A DNA stretch of 64,000 bases from Aliirhizobium wenxiniae (GTDB taxonomy: Bacteria > Pseudomonadota > Alphaproteobacteria > Rhizobiales > Rhizobiaceae): the NCBI RefSeq assembly GCF_019511445.1, contig NZ_JAEUAN010000010.1, positions 124,001 through 188,000 of the forward strand, written 5' to 3'. The stretch's first letter is position 1. Every line of letters starts with the position of its first letter. The notes under the pieces were generated by a model that saw only the letters and a list, made by a program, of their open reading frames with translations, had not been told where the DNA came from and ran no database searches. The position numbers were made by a program, and so were the translations under genes. This document shows, piece by piece, positions 19,582-27,183 of this stretch.

Positions 19582-19764
19582 AGAATTGCATTCTGGAAAT
19601 ATTGTCTATCGCTGTCAATCCGGGAACTCCCGGAATATGCTGCAAAAAGGCGAGAAAACACATAGTTCTTGCGGTTTGGAAGGTTTGGAATGATAAATTC
19701 CGAGCTCCCATTGCATTTCATTTTTTTGTATGTTTCCTGTCATTTCGGAATGGAACTGTGTTCC
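19582..19764. promoter_or_regulatory. Divergent promoter region with several GGAAT/ATTCC-type inverted repeats
   Basis: Three short inverted repeats of one style are seen: AGAAT-TGC-ATTCT (19582-19594), GGAAT-N5-ATTCC (19687-19701) and GGAAC-TGT-GTTCC (19752-19764). A fourth, CCGGGA-AC-TCCCGG (19620-19633), is different. IclR-family proteins commonly bind GGAA/TTCC-type palindromes, so these are candidate operators for the adjacent regulator. Confidence 0.5.
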
Positions 19765-19819
19765 GATTTTATGTTCGGACAAGGAGGTCCGGCATTTCTG
19801 GAGGGAAATACCTTTGACT

Positions 19820-20938
19820 ATGCATCCCCTTTTGCAGCAGAAAGAACGCTTCATCGCTCGTGACGAAGTCCGTGAGTTGATCGATCGTCTGACGAATAAT
19901 TTGATCAATATTAAAGATGAGACGGGCGAATTCCTCCTCCGCCTTGAAGATGGCCGGGTCATCGACACCAAGGGCTGGGCAGGTTGGGAGTGGACCCACG
20001 GCATCGGTCTTTATGGGCTGTTCAAATATTACGAACTGACCGCAGACAAAAATGCGTTTGCAATCATCAATGACTGGTTCAAGGCGCGCCTCGCCGAAGG
20101 AACTCCGACCAAGAACATCAACACCGTCGCGCCTTTCCTGACGCTCGCCAATCTCTATGAGCACACGCGCGACCACACGTTCATCCCCTATCTGGAACGC
20201 TGGGCTGACTGGGTGATGTATGAGATGCCGCGTACCCGTGAAGGCGGCCTGCAGCACATCGTCTACAACAGCGTCAATGACCAGCAGATGTGGGATGATA
20301 CGCTGATGATGAGCGTTCTGCCGCTCGCCAAGATCGGTATGCTGCTCAACCGTCCGGAATATGTCGAGGAAGCCAAATACCAGTTCCTGCTGCACACGCA
20401 GTATCTGGCCGATCGCGAAACCGGCATCTGGTTCCACGGCTGGACCTTTGATGGCAACCACAACTTTGCCAAGGCCCTCTGGGCACGCGGCAATAGCTGG
20501 ATCACCATTGCCATCCCGGAATTCATCGAGATCGTCGGCCTGAAGGAAGGCGATGCGCTGCGCCGCCACCTGATTTCCACGCTCGAGCGTCAGGCGCAGG
20601 CGCTTGCCGAGTTCCAGGACGAGTCAGGCCTGTGGCACACTCTCGTCAACGACAAGACCAGCTATCTGGAAGCATCGGCGACTGCCGGCTTTGCCTATGG
20701 TCTCTTGAAGGCGGCCCGCAAGCGCTACATCGGCGAACAGTATGCTGACATCGCGGATCGCGCCGTGCAGGGCATCATCAAAAACATCAATGCCGATGGC
20801 GAACTTCTTCAGGTGTCCTTCGGCACCGCCATGGGCTCTGACCTCGATTTTTACCGCAATATCAAATTGACCTCGATGCCATACGGCCAGGCCATGGCGA
20901 TGCTTTGCCTGTCGGAATATCTGCGCAGTTACATTTGA
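19820..20938 (+). CDS. Unsaturated glycuronyl hydrolase, GH105/GH88 type (YteR-like)
   Basis: The 372-residue protein is an alpha/alpha barrel hydrolase without a signal peptide, so it acts in the cytoplasm. Recognisable segments are GWEWTHGIGLYGLFKYYELT near residue 55, NDQQMWDDTLMMSVLPLAK in the middle, FHGWTFDGNHNFAKALWARGNSW, and SYLEASATAGFAYGLLKA. These match unsaturated rhamnogalacturonyl hydrolases, which remove the 4,5-unsaturated uronic acid left by polysaccharide lyases. An in-frame TTG at 19814 is better spaced from GGAGGG (19800) than the ATG at 19820 and may be the true start, adding two residues. It leads the operon with a TRAP transporter. Confidence 0.9.
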   Translation: MHPLLQQKERFIARDEVRELIDRLTNNLINIKDETGEFLLRLEDGRVIDTKGWAGWEWTHGIGLYGLFKYYELTADKNAFAIINDWFKARLAEGTPTKNINTVAPFLTLANLYEHTRDHTFIPYLERWADWVMYEMPRTREGGLQHIVYNSVNDQQMWDDTLMMSVLPLAKIGMLLNRPEYVEEAKYQFLLHTQYLADRETGIWFHGWTFDGNHNFAKALWARGNSWITIAIPEFIEIVGLKEGDALRRHLISTLERQAQALAEFQDESGLWHTLVNDKTSYLEASATAGFAYGLLKAARKRYIGEQYADIADRAVQGIIKNINADGELLQVSFGTAMGSDLDFYRNIKLTSMPYGQAMAMLCLSEYLRSYI

Positions 20939-20946
20939 GGTTGAAA

Positions 20947-20970
20947 GGCAAGCGATAACAATCGCTTGCC
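20947..20970 (+). terminator. Hairpin between the hydrolase gene and the TRAP genes
   Basis: GGCAAGCGAT-AACA-ATCGCTTGCC is a perfect ten-base stem with a four-base loop, nine bases after the hydrolase stop codon and followed by TATATTTACC. It could be a partial terminator or an mRNA-processing or stability element within the operon. Confidence 0.6.
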
Positions 20971-21000
20971 TATATTTACCGAGGAGAAAAGGGTAGGAAA

Positions 21001-21993
21001 ATGAAGAAATTTGCTTTTGCCTTGGCTTTGGCCGCCAGCACCGTGATGTTCATGGGCGGGGCCGAGGCCGCTGATGTCAACTTGCGTTTTGCCTATGCAA
21101 GCAACGCGACGCCGACGAAAGAGGCCATGGCCAAGTTCGGCGAACTTGTCGAACAAAAGACCAATGGATCGATCACCGTTAGCTGGTTCCCAGACAGCCA
21201 GCTGGGCGGCGAACGCGAACTCGTTGAGATGGTTCAGGGCGGCCTTCTCGACATGACGAAAGTCTCCGGCGGGCTTCTGGAAAGCTTCTCGCCGGTCTAT
21301 GGCGTGTTCTCGGTGCCTTATCTCTTCGATGGCCAGGAGCACTTTTACAAGGTGATGGACGATCCGGCTATTACCGGTCCGATCTTCAAAGCAACCGAAG
21401 CCCAGGGCATGGTCGGCCTGACCTATTACGATTCTGGCGCCCGCAGCTTCTACACGTCCAAGACGCCGATCGAGAAGGTGGCAGACCTGAAGGGCCTGAA
21501 GATCCGCGTTCTGCAGAGCCCGACCCTGATCCGGATGATCCAGCTTCTTGGGGCTGCTCCGATCGCCATGAGCCAGGACGAGGTTTATACCTCGCTGCAG
21601 CAGGGCGTTCTCGATGGTGCTGAAAACAACGAGTTCGCGCTGACGGTCGCCCGCCACGCCGAAGTCGCCAAATTCTACACGATCGACGTCCATTCCCGCA
21701 TCCCGGATGTCATGCTGATCAGCAGCAGAACGCTTGAAAAGCTGACCCCGGAACAGCGTAAGGCCGTAGAAGAGGCCGCCAAGGAGTCGACCGAATTCCA
21801 GAAGGGCCTGTGGAATGCTGCTGTCGATGCAGCCCGCAAGGAATCTGCCGACAAGTTCGGGGTCAAGTTCATCACCCCGGATATCGCCGAATTCCAGAAG
21901 GCCGTACAGCCTATGTATGACGACCTGAAGAACAACAAGGTTCAGTACCCGGTCTTCGAACAGATCCGGGCGGCAAGCAGTCAGGCAAAATGA
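21001..21993 (+). CDS. TRAP transporter substrate-binding protein (DctP family)
   Basis: The 330-residue periplasmic protein has a signal peptide (about 1-24, cut after GAEAA) and the DctP fold. The conserved arginine that clamps the substrate carboxylate is visible in LKGLKIRVLQSP. The segment QQGVLDGAENN is family-typical. Beside a GH105 hydrolase and an IclR regulator the substrate is probably an unsaturated uronic-acid disaccharide or free uronate; this is inference. GAGGAG and a second purine-rich stretch precede the ATG. Confidence 0.94.
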   Translation: MKKFAFALALAASTVMFMGGAEAADVNLRFAYASNATPTKEAMAKFGELVEQKTNGSITVSWFPDSQLGGERELVEMVQGGLLDMTKVSGGLLESFSPVYGVFSVPYLFDGQEHFYKVMDDPAITGPIFKATEAQGMVGLTYYDSGARSFYTSKTPIEKVADLKGLKIRVLQSPTLIRMIQLLGAAPIAMSQDEVYTSLQQGVLDGAENNEFALTVARHAEVAKFYTIDVHSRIPDVMLISSRTLEKLTPEQRKAVEEAAKESTEFQKGLWNAAVDAARKESADKFGVKFITPDIAEFQKAVQPMYDDLKNNKVQYPVFEQIRAASSQAK

Positions 21994-22505
21994 TGCACAC
22001 AATCCGTATCGTTCTCGATCGGGTCACAGGGGGGCTATGCATGGCCCTCCTGTCGGCAATGATCTTAGTCATCACATGGCAGGTGTTCAGCCGCTATGCA
22101 CTCAACGATCCCAGCACGTTTTCTGAAGAATCGCTGCGCTTCCTGGTCATCTGGTTGTCGCTGATCGGTTCCGCCTATGTTGCCGGGCAGAACAAGCACA
22201 TGTCGATGGATCTCCTCAAGGAGTTTCTGGGTGACAAGGCCAAGCAGTGGCTGCAGATCTTTATCCAGTTGGTCTTCATCGCCTTTGCGGTTGCAGTTCT
22301 GATCGTCGGCGGCATGCACGCGGTCACGATCGCATCGTCTCAATATACGGCTGTTCTGCAACTGCCGATGAGCCTGATCTATGCAGCGCTGCCGGTCAGC
22401 GGTGTCGTGACTGTGATCTACGCCGTGCTCAATCTTATCGATGCGGTTCGCGGCAACTACGTTCCTGAGCCGAGTGTCGATCCAAACAGTGTCATGGGAG
22501 AATGA
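21990..22505 (+). CDS. TRAP transporter small permease (DctQ family)
   Basis: The 171-residue protein has four predicted membrane segments and the DctQ opening DRVTGGLCMALLSAMILVITWQ-like helix followed by SEESLRFLVIWLSLIGSAYV. It overlaps the dctP stop codon by four bases. It pairs with the large permease to form the sodium- or proton-coupled transporter. Confidence 0.93.
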   Translation: MMHTIRIVLDRVTGGLCMALLSAMILVITWQVFSRYALNDPSTFSEESLRFLVIWLSLIGSAYVAGQNKHMSMDLLKEFLGDKAKQWLQIFIQLVFIAFAVAVLIVGGMHAVTIASSQYTAVLQLPMSLIYAALPVSGVVTVIYAVLNLIDAVRGNYVPEPSVDPNSVMGE

Positions 22506-22506
22506 C

Positions 22507-23805
22507 ATGGCCGCACAATCCAGTCTTATCCTTCTGACGGTCTTTCTTATTCTGGCCGGCATCGGGGTTCCGCTCGGCCTCAGCATTGCTGCTGCGGCAA
22601 TTTCCGCCATCCTGCTTGTTGCTCCGTTCGATATGGCGCTGTTCACCACGGCGCAGAAGATGGCGGCAAGCCTGGACAGCTTCTCGCTGTTGGCCGTGCC
22701 GTTCTTCGTGCTTTCCGGCGTGATCATGAACAGCGGCGGCATCGCAGTCCGATTGGTGAATTTCGCCAAGCTGATCGCAGGTCGCATGCCTGGTTCCCTG
22801 ACCCAGACGAATATCGCCGGCAACATGCTGTTCGGCTGCATTTCCGGTTCAGCTATTGCTGCCTCCACCGCCATCGGCGGCGTCATGATCCCCCTGCAGG
22901 CGCAGGAAAAGTATGATCGCAACTTCGCGGCTGCAGCTAATATCGCATCGGCGCCGACCGGCATGCTGATCCCGCCGACGACGGCCTTCATCATCTATGC
23001 GCTTGTCAGTGGTGGTACCTCGATCGGCGCTCTGTTCCTTGGCGGTGCCGTTGCTGGCTCGCTCTGGGGCATCGGCTTGATGGCGCTGACCTACGTTATC
23101 GCCAAGAAGAAAGGTTATGGCGCGGCTGAGCGCTACAATTTCTCCCAGGCGGTGAAGATTACCATCGAGGCCCTGCCGAGCCTGTTCCTGATCGCACTCA
23201 TCATTGGCGGCATCACGCTCGGCATCTTTACTGCAGTTGAGGCGTCAGGCATTGCGGTCGTCTATACGATGCTGCTCGCGTTCGTTGTCCATCGCACCGT
23301 TCCGTTCAGCCGTTTTCCGGCCTTCCTCTTGGAAACGGCGACGATGACCGGCGCGATCATGCTCCTCCTGTCATCCTCGGCGGCGCTTTCCTTCGCCATG
23401 GCCTTTACCGGCCTGCCGGCTGCAATCTCAAGCCTGATCCTCGGAATTTCGTCCGATCCGATCGTGGTTCTTTTGGTCATCAACCTGCTGCTGCTGGTTG
23501 TCGGCTGCTTCATGGATATTGGACCGGCAATTCTGATCTTCACGCCGATCCTTCTGCCGATCGCCATGAAGGTCGGCATGGACCCGGTCCACTTCGGTGT
23601 CGTCCTGGTCTATAACCTTGCAATCGGAACGATCACGCCGCCGGTTGGCTCCGGCCTTTATGTCGGTGCAAGTATCGGCAAGGTCAGGGTCGAGCATGCG
23701 GTGAGAGCCCTATTGCCTTTCTACGCAGTGATCTTCGCAATTCTGATGCTTGTCACCTACGTACCGGAACTGACTTTGTTCCTGCCACGCTACTTCGGCC
23801 TGTAA
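22507..23805 (+). CDS. TRAP transporter large permease (DctM family)
   Basis: The 432-residue inner-membrane protein has about twelve membrane segments. GCISGSAIAASTAIGGVMIP and SAPTGMLIPPTTAFIIYALVSGG are the conserved DctM half-site motifs. The ATG at 22507 lies one base after the dctQ TGA. The protein is complete at both ends, so the three-gene transporter is intact. Confidence 0.94.
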   Translation: MAAQSSLILLTVFLILAGIGVPLGLSIAAAAISAILLVAPFDMALFTTAQKMAASLDSFSLLAVPFFVLSGVIMNSGGIAVRLVNFAKLIAGRMPGSLTQTNIAGNMLFGCISGSAIAASTAIGGVMIPLQAQEKYDRNFAAAANIASAPTGMLIPPTTAFIIYALVSGGTSIGALFLGGAVAGSLWGIGLMALTYVIAKKKGYGAAERYNFSQAVKITIEALPSLFLIALIIGGITLGIFTAVEASGIAVVYTMLLAFVVHRTVPFSRFPAFLLETATMTGAIMLLLSSSAALSFAMAFTGLPAAISSLILGISSDPIVVLLVINLLLLVVGCFMDIGPAILIFTPILLPIAMKVGMDPVHFGVVLVYNLAIGTITPPVGSGLYVGASIGKVRVEHAVRALLPFYAVIFAILMLVTYVPELTLFLPRYFGL

Positions 23806-23815
23806 CCGAATTGAT

Positions 23816-23841
23816 GGGCACGAGATCATTTACTCGTGCCC
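23816..23841 (+). terminator. Terminator after the TRAP operon
   Basis: GGGCACGAG and CTCGTGCCC form a nine-base stem with an eight-base loop, 10 bases past the stop codon, followed within a few bases by TTAATTTTATTT. The rest of the gap to 24034 shows no further structure. Confidence 0.7.
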
Positions 23842-24034
23842 GTCACAGCCCTTAATTTTATTTCGAACGTACCTAAAGACTTTTCCTCAAATTGGTATCC
23901 GAACTACGGGCTTGGTAATTTCCGTTGATTTTAACGTCCTGCGGACCGGATGCTTCTGATAGGCCTCTCTTGGAGGTCCAACGCAGGCAGCGGAAATCTG
24001 CTCATGGAACGGTTTTGCTAAGGGGCGGGGAGGC

Positions 24035-24430
24035 TCAGTGCTGGCGCGCCGTAGGCGCTTTCCGTGCCGGTGTTTCAGCGCGCAGCTTCGTCTCCATCGT
24101 CAGGATTTCGTCCGTCGTCAGCAGGTCGTTGCGGCCATTCGGCAGCAGCCCCTTGAGCTGCAGATCGATGTAGCGCAGGCAGCAGACCCTCAGAAACGAG
24201 GTGAAATTGCCGAGATCATGCCCTTCATCGATCGACTCGTTATAGAGTTGATGCAGAAGCTGCGGCACGTTCATGTCGTCACGCACGGCGATCTGGTCGA
24301 GCACAGTCCAGAACATGTTTTCCAGACGCACGCTGGTCACCATTCCGTCCATGCGCAGCGAACGCGTCTGGCTCTCCCAAAGATGCGAATTCGCACCGAT
24401 AAACAGTCTGCACACGGCTCTCTCCTCCAT
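24035..24430 (-). CDS. Ribbon-helix-helix (RHH_4-like) DNA-binding-type protein
   Basis: The 131-residue protein resembles the alphaproteobacterial RHH_4 family: SVRLENMFWTVLDQIAVRDDM near residue 33 gives the strand and first helix, and NFTSFLRVCCLRYIDLQL gives the second helix. The family is of unknown target; it is probably a DNA-binding regulator. It is isolated on the minus strand between the TRAP operon and the GMC oxidoreductase. The last 30 residues are low-complexity and charged. Confidence 0.75.
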   Translation of the reverse strand: MEERAVCRLFIGANSHLWESQTRSLRMDGMVTSVRLENMFWTVLDQIAVRDDMNVPQLLHQLYNESIDEGHDLGNFTSFLRVCCLRYIDLQLKGLLPNGRNDLLTTDEILTMETKLRAETPARKAPTARQH

Positions 24431-24510
24431 AGCCTATGCTCCTTCTCGCTACGATAGGACATGCGAGATGCGAGGAAAAGGGCCGCGATAGTCCGCGACC
24501 CCTATGGTTT

Positions 24511-26076
24511 TCAGATATTGCCGGCCTTCAGTTCCCGGGCGAGATGTTCGGCCTGACGGATGGCGAGTGCGACGATCGTCAGCGTCGGATTGGCCGCTGC
24601 GCCCGTCGTCATCACCGAACCGTCAGAAATGAACAGGTTCGGCACGTCATGGGCGCGGCCCCATTTGTCGACGACACCATCCTCTGCCCTGGCGCTCATG
24701 CGGCAGGTGCCGAGATTGTGGGTCGAGGGGTATGGTGGGGTCCGGTGGCTGTCGATGGCGCCTACCGCCTTGTAGAGCGCCTGGGCATGCTCATAGGCGT
24801 AATTGCGCATGGCGACGTCATTGGCATGATCATCGAAATGCACGTTCGGTGCTGCAAGGCCCCATTTGTCGCGCACGGTTTCCGACAATGTCACGCGGTT
24901 GGTCGCCTGCGGCATGTCCTCACCGACGATCCACATGCCGGCGGTATTGGCATAGGCCTCCATGATCTCGGCGAATTCCGGCCCCCATGCGCCGGGGTCG
25001 GCGAAGGCGGCGAGGAAGGACGGGCCGAGCGACAGTGTCTCCATGTAATAGCCGCCCACGAAACCGCGTTCCGGCTTGTTGGCCGCCTCATCCGCGATGA
25101 TACCCGCCATGGTCTCGCCGCGATACATGTGGACCGGCTTGTCGAAGCGGGCATAGACCGAGCCGGTCATGTGCCGCATGTAGTTGCGGCCGACCTGATC
25201 GGAACTGTTGGCAAGGCCTTTCGGAAAGCGGTTGCTTTCGCTCAGGAGAAGCAGACGCGGCGTCTCGATGGAATTGCCGGCAACGCAGACGATGCGGGCC
25301 GCTTGTTGATGCAGATTGCCGTCCTTGTCGGCATAGACGACGGCGTCGACCTTGCCGGAGGCATCGTGGGTGATGCGCACGACGTGGCTTTCAGGACGCA
25401 GGTCGAGAAGGCCAGTCTCCAAGGCGCGCGGAATTTCGCGAACAAGCGTGCTCCATTTCGACTTGTTCTTGTCGCCCTGGAAGTTGAACCCGTCCTGGAT
25501 CGATGCCGGACGGCCGTCATAAGGCTCGGCATTGGTGGCGTAGGGGCCGGTTGCATAGAGCTTGTAGCCGACGCGTTCTGCGCCATTGGCGAAGACCTTG
25601 TAATTGTTATTTGCTGGCAAGGCCGGCCTTCCATGCCGATGGGTGGAGCCCATCGCCATCTCTGCCTTGTCGTAATAGGGCGCCATTTCCTCCAGCGTGA
25701 TCGGCCAGTCGAGAAGCGTCGCACCGGCGATATCGCCATAGGTGGTGCGGGCCTTGAATTCGTAGTCCTTGAACCGCGGTGTGGCGCCTGACCAATGGGT
25801 GGTCGTGCCGCCAACGGCCTTGACGATCCAGGCCGGCAGGGTCGGAAAGTCGGTTGCAACCCGCCAGGAGCCGCTCGTCGTGCGCGGATCGAGCCATGCC
25901 ATCTGCTGGAAGGCTTCCCACTCGTTGTTGCGATAGTCCTCGTTTTTCAGGAACGGTCCGGCCTCCAGCACCACGCAGGGGATACCGGCCTTCGTCAGTT
26001 CGTAGGCGAGCGTTCCGCCGCCCGCACCTGAACCGATGATGACAACCGCCTTCTCGTCGTTGGGGATCTGTTTCAT
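24511..26076 (-). CDS. GMC-family oxidoreductase, gluconate 2-dehydrogenase-like large subunit
   Basis: The 521-residue flavoprotein has an N-terminal FAD motif IGSGAGGGTLAYEL (about 14-27), VGGTTTHWSGATPR, and the C-terminal THNLGTCRMS followed by NLFISDGSVMTTGAAANPT, the GMC signature with the catalytic histidine. It has no signal peptide; the partner encoded upstream carries a twin-arginine-like one, as in membrane-bound sugar/alcohol dehydrogenases where the small subunit pilots export. The start overlaps the small-subunit stop codon by four bases. No multi-haem cytochrome c subunit gene is present, so the electron acceptor is unclear. Confidence 0.88.
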   Translation of the reverse strand: MKQIPNDEKAVVIIGSGAGGGTLAYELTKAGIPCVVLEAGPFLKNEDYRNNEWEAFQQMAWLDPRTTSGSWRVATDFPTLPAWIVKAVGGTTTHWSGATPRFKDYEFKARTTYGDIAGATLLDWPITLEEMAPYYDKAEMAMGSTHRHGRPALPANNNYKVFANGAERVGYKLYATGPYATNAEPYDGRPASIQDGFNFQGDKNKSKWSTLVREIPRALETGLLDLRPESHVVRITHDASGKVDAVVYADKDGNLHQQAARIVCVAGNSIETPRLLLLSESNRFPKGLANSSDQVGRNYMRHMTGSVYARFDKPVHMYRGETMAGIIADEAANKPERGFVGGYYMETLSLGPSFLAAFADPGAWGPEFAEIMEAYANTAGMWIVGEDMPQATNRVTLSETVRDKWGLAAPNVHFDDHANDVAMRNYAYEHAQALYKAVGAIDSHRTPPYPSTHNLGTCRMSARAEDGVVDKWGRAHDVPNLFISDGSVMTTGAAANPTLTIVALAIRQAEHLARELKAGNI

Positions 26077-26594
26077 TGGCCCGCTCCCGCATATTCCTCG
26101 ATACGCGGCTCAGGCAGCCAGTCGAGATCGTTGAACCCGCGCTTGATATAGCCGCCCTTTTCAAAACTCGGGCCTTCGTAGCCGAGCGCTGCCCACACTT
26201 CCGGGTCGTCATAGAGCGTGGTGACAGTCGTGCCCTTCACCAGCTTGAAGAACGGGGTCGTCTCGATCTTCTTCAGGCTTGCATAGGCAGCCTTATCGTC
26301 GAGCTTCATGAAGCCGCTTTCCTGCAACTCCCGCAGGCTCGTGAGGAAGGCGATCGTTTCGGCAGGTGTCTTTCCTGCCGCCCTGAAGACCGCATCGGCG
26401 GTCCGCTCATAGGGAGCGTCGGCAAACTTCTTATGGGGAAACATCACCCTGATCATGCGTACCAGGGTCTTTTTGGCGTCGCTGTCTCCTCCCAGATCCA
26501 GCGGCAGTTTGGCAAATGCAATCTTTGCGAAAGTCGACGCCATAAGCGTCGCGGTTGCGCTGCCGATGAGCAGTCTTCGTTTTGTCGTCTCCAT
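26073..26594 (-). CDS. Gluconate 2-dehydrogenase subunit 3-family protein
   Basis: The 173-residue protein starts METTKRRLLIGSATATLMAS, a possible twin-arginine-type signal with a hydrophobic stretch, and continues with the subunit-3 domain (HKKFADAPYERTADAVF and WAALGYEGPSFEKGGY). Such small subunits chaperone and export the GMC flavoprotein. The RR is followed by LLIG rather than the full twin-arginine consensus. The gene is first of the two-gene unit. Confidence 0.85.
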   Translation of the reverse strand: METTKRRLLIGSATATLMASTFAKIAFAKLPLDLGGDSDAKKTLVRMIRVMFPHKKFADAPYERTADAVFRAAGKTPAETIAFLTSLRELQESGFMKLDDKAAYASLKKIETTPFFKLVKGTTVTTLYDDPEVWAALGYEGPSFEKGGYIKRGFNDLDWLPEPRIEEYAGAGQ

Positions 26595-26632
26595 TCTTTC
26601 CTCCCTAATGGATGCGGCATTTCAATAGATGT

Positions 26633-27028
26633 TCAGAGATAGCGCCCCTGTTTCTGGATGACTTCGATCTGGTAGCCGTCCGGATCCTGTACGAAGAAGA
26701 ACCGGGCGATCGGAACATCGCCATTCTTGAAATCCACCAGCTTGCGTGGCGAAAAACCGGCCTGTTCGAAACGCGCGTGTTCCGCGTCCAGATCATCGAC
26801 GACGAAGGCGGCATGGCCGTAGCCATTGCCCAGCTCATAAGGTTCGGAGCGATCCTTGTTGATGGTGAGTTCGAGCTCGAACGTGTTTTCTGAGTTCGAA
26901 AGGTAGATGAGCGTGAATGTCTCGAAATCCAGCCGATCTGCGACCTTGAGGCCGAAGGCACGCGCATAGAAATCGACTGACCGGGCCTCATCCAGAACCC
27001 GTATCATGCTGTGAACGAACTTTGCCAT
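26633..27028 (-). CDS. Glyoxalase I-type lactoylglutathione lyase
   Basis: The 131-residue protein has two beta-alpha-beta-beta-beta modules of the vicinal oxygen chelate fold. The four metal ligands of GloA are all present: His6, Glu53, His72 (GYGHAAF) and Glu122 (IEVIQ). The enzyme would convert the methylglyoxal-glutathione adduct to S-D-lactoylglutathione in the cytoplasm. It lies upstream of the GMC genes on the same strand and is divergent from a D-lactate dehydrogenase gene, the end of the same detoxification route. Confidence 0.9.
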   Translation of the reverse strand: MAKFVHSMIRVLDEARSVDFYARAFGLKVADRLDFETFTLIYLSNSENTFELELTINKDRSEPYELGNGYGHAAFVVDDLDAEHARFEQAGFSPRKLVDFKNGDVPIARFFFVQDPDGYQIEVIQKQGRYL

Positions 27029-27183
27029 TCTCCTCCCTCATTCCGTTTCCTCGTGTTGAACTATAGGGACGGAAAAACAGCGCGGGTATTATTTGGATAC
27101 TACCTGCACGATTTTGCTACAGATTAGTATCGCGATGCAAAGGCGTTACCTTGACAGGGAATGACGCGGAAAGAGGAGGGATC

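Noticed and set aside
24436..25791. Open frame of 451 codons on the plus strand opposite the GMC oxidoreductase
   Set aside because: The GMC frame has all family motifs; the opposite frame is compositionally an antisense shadow.
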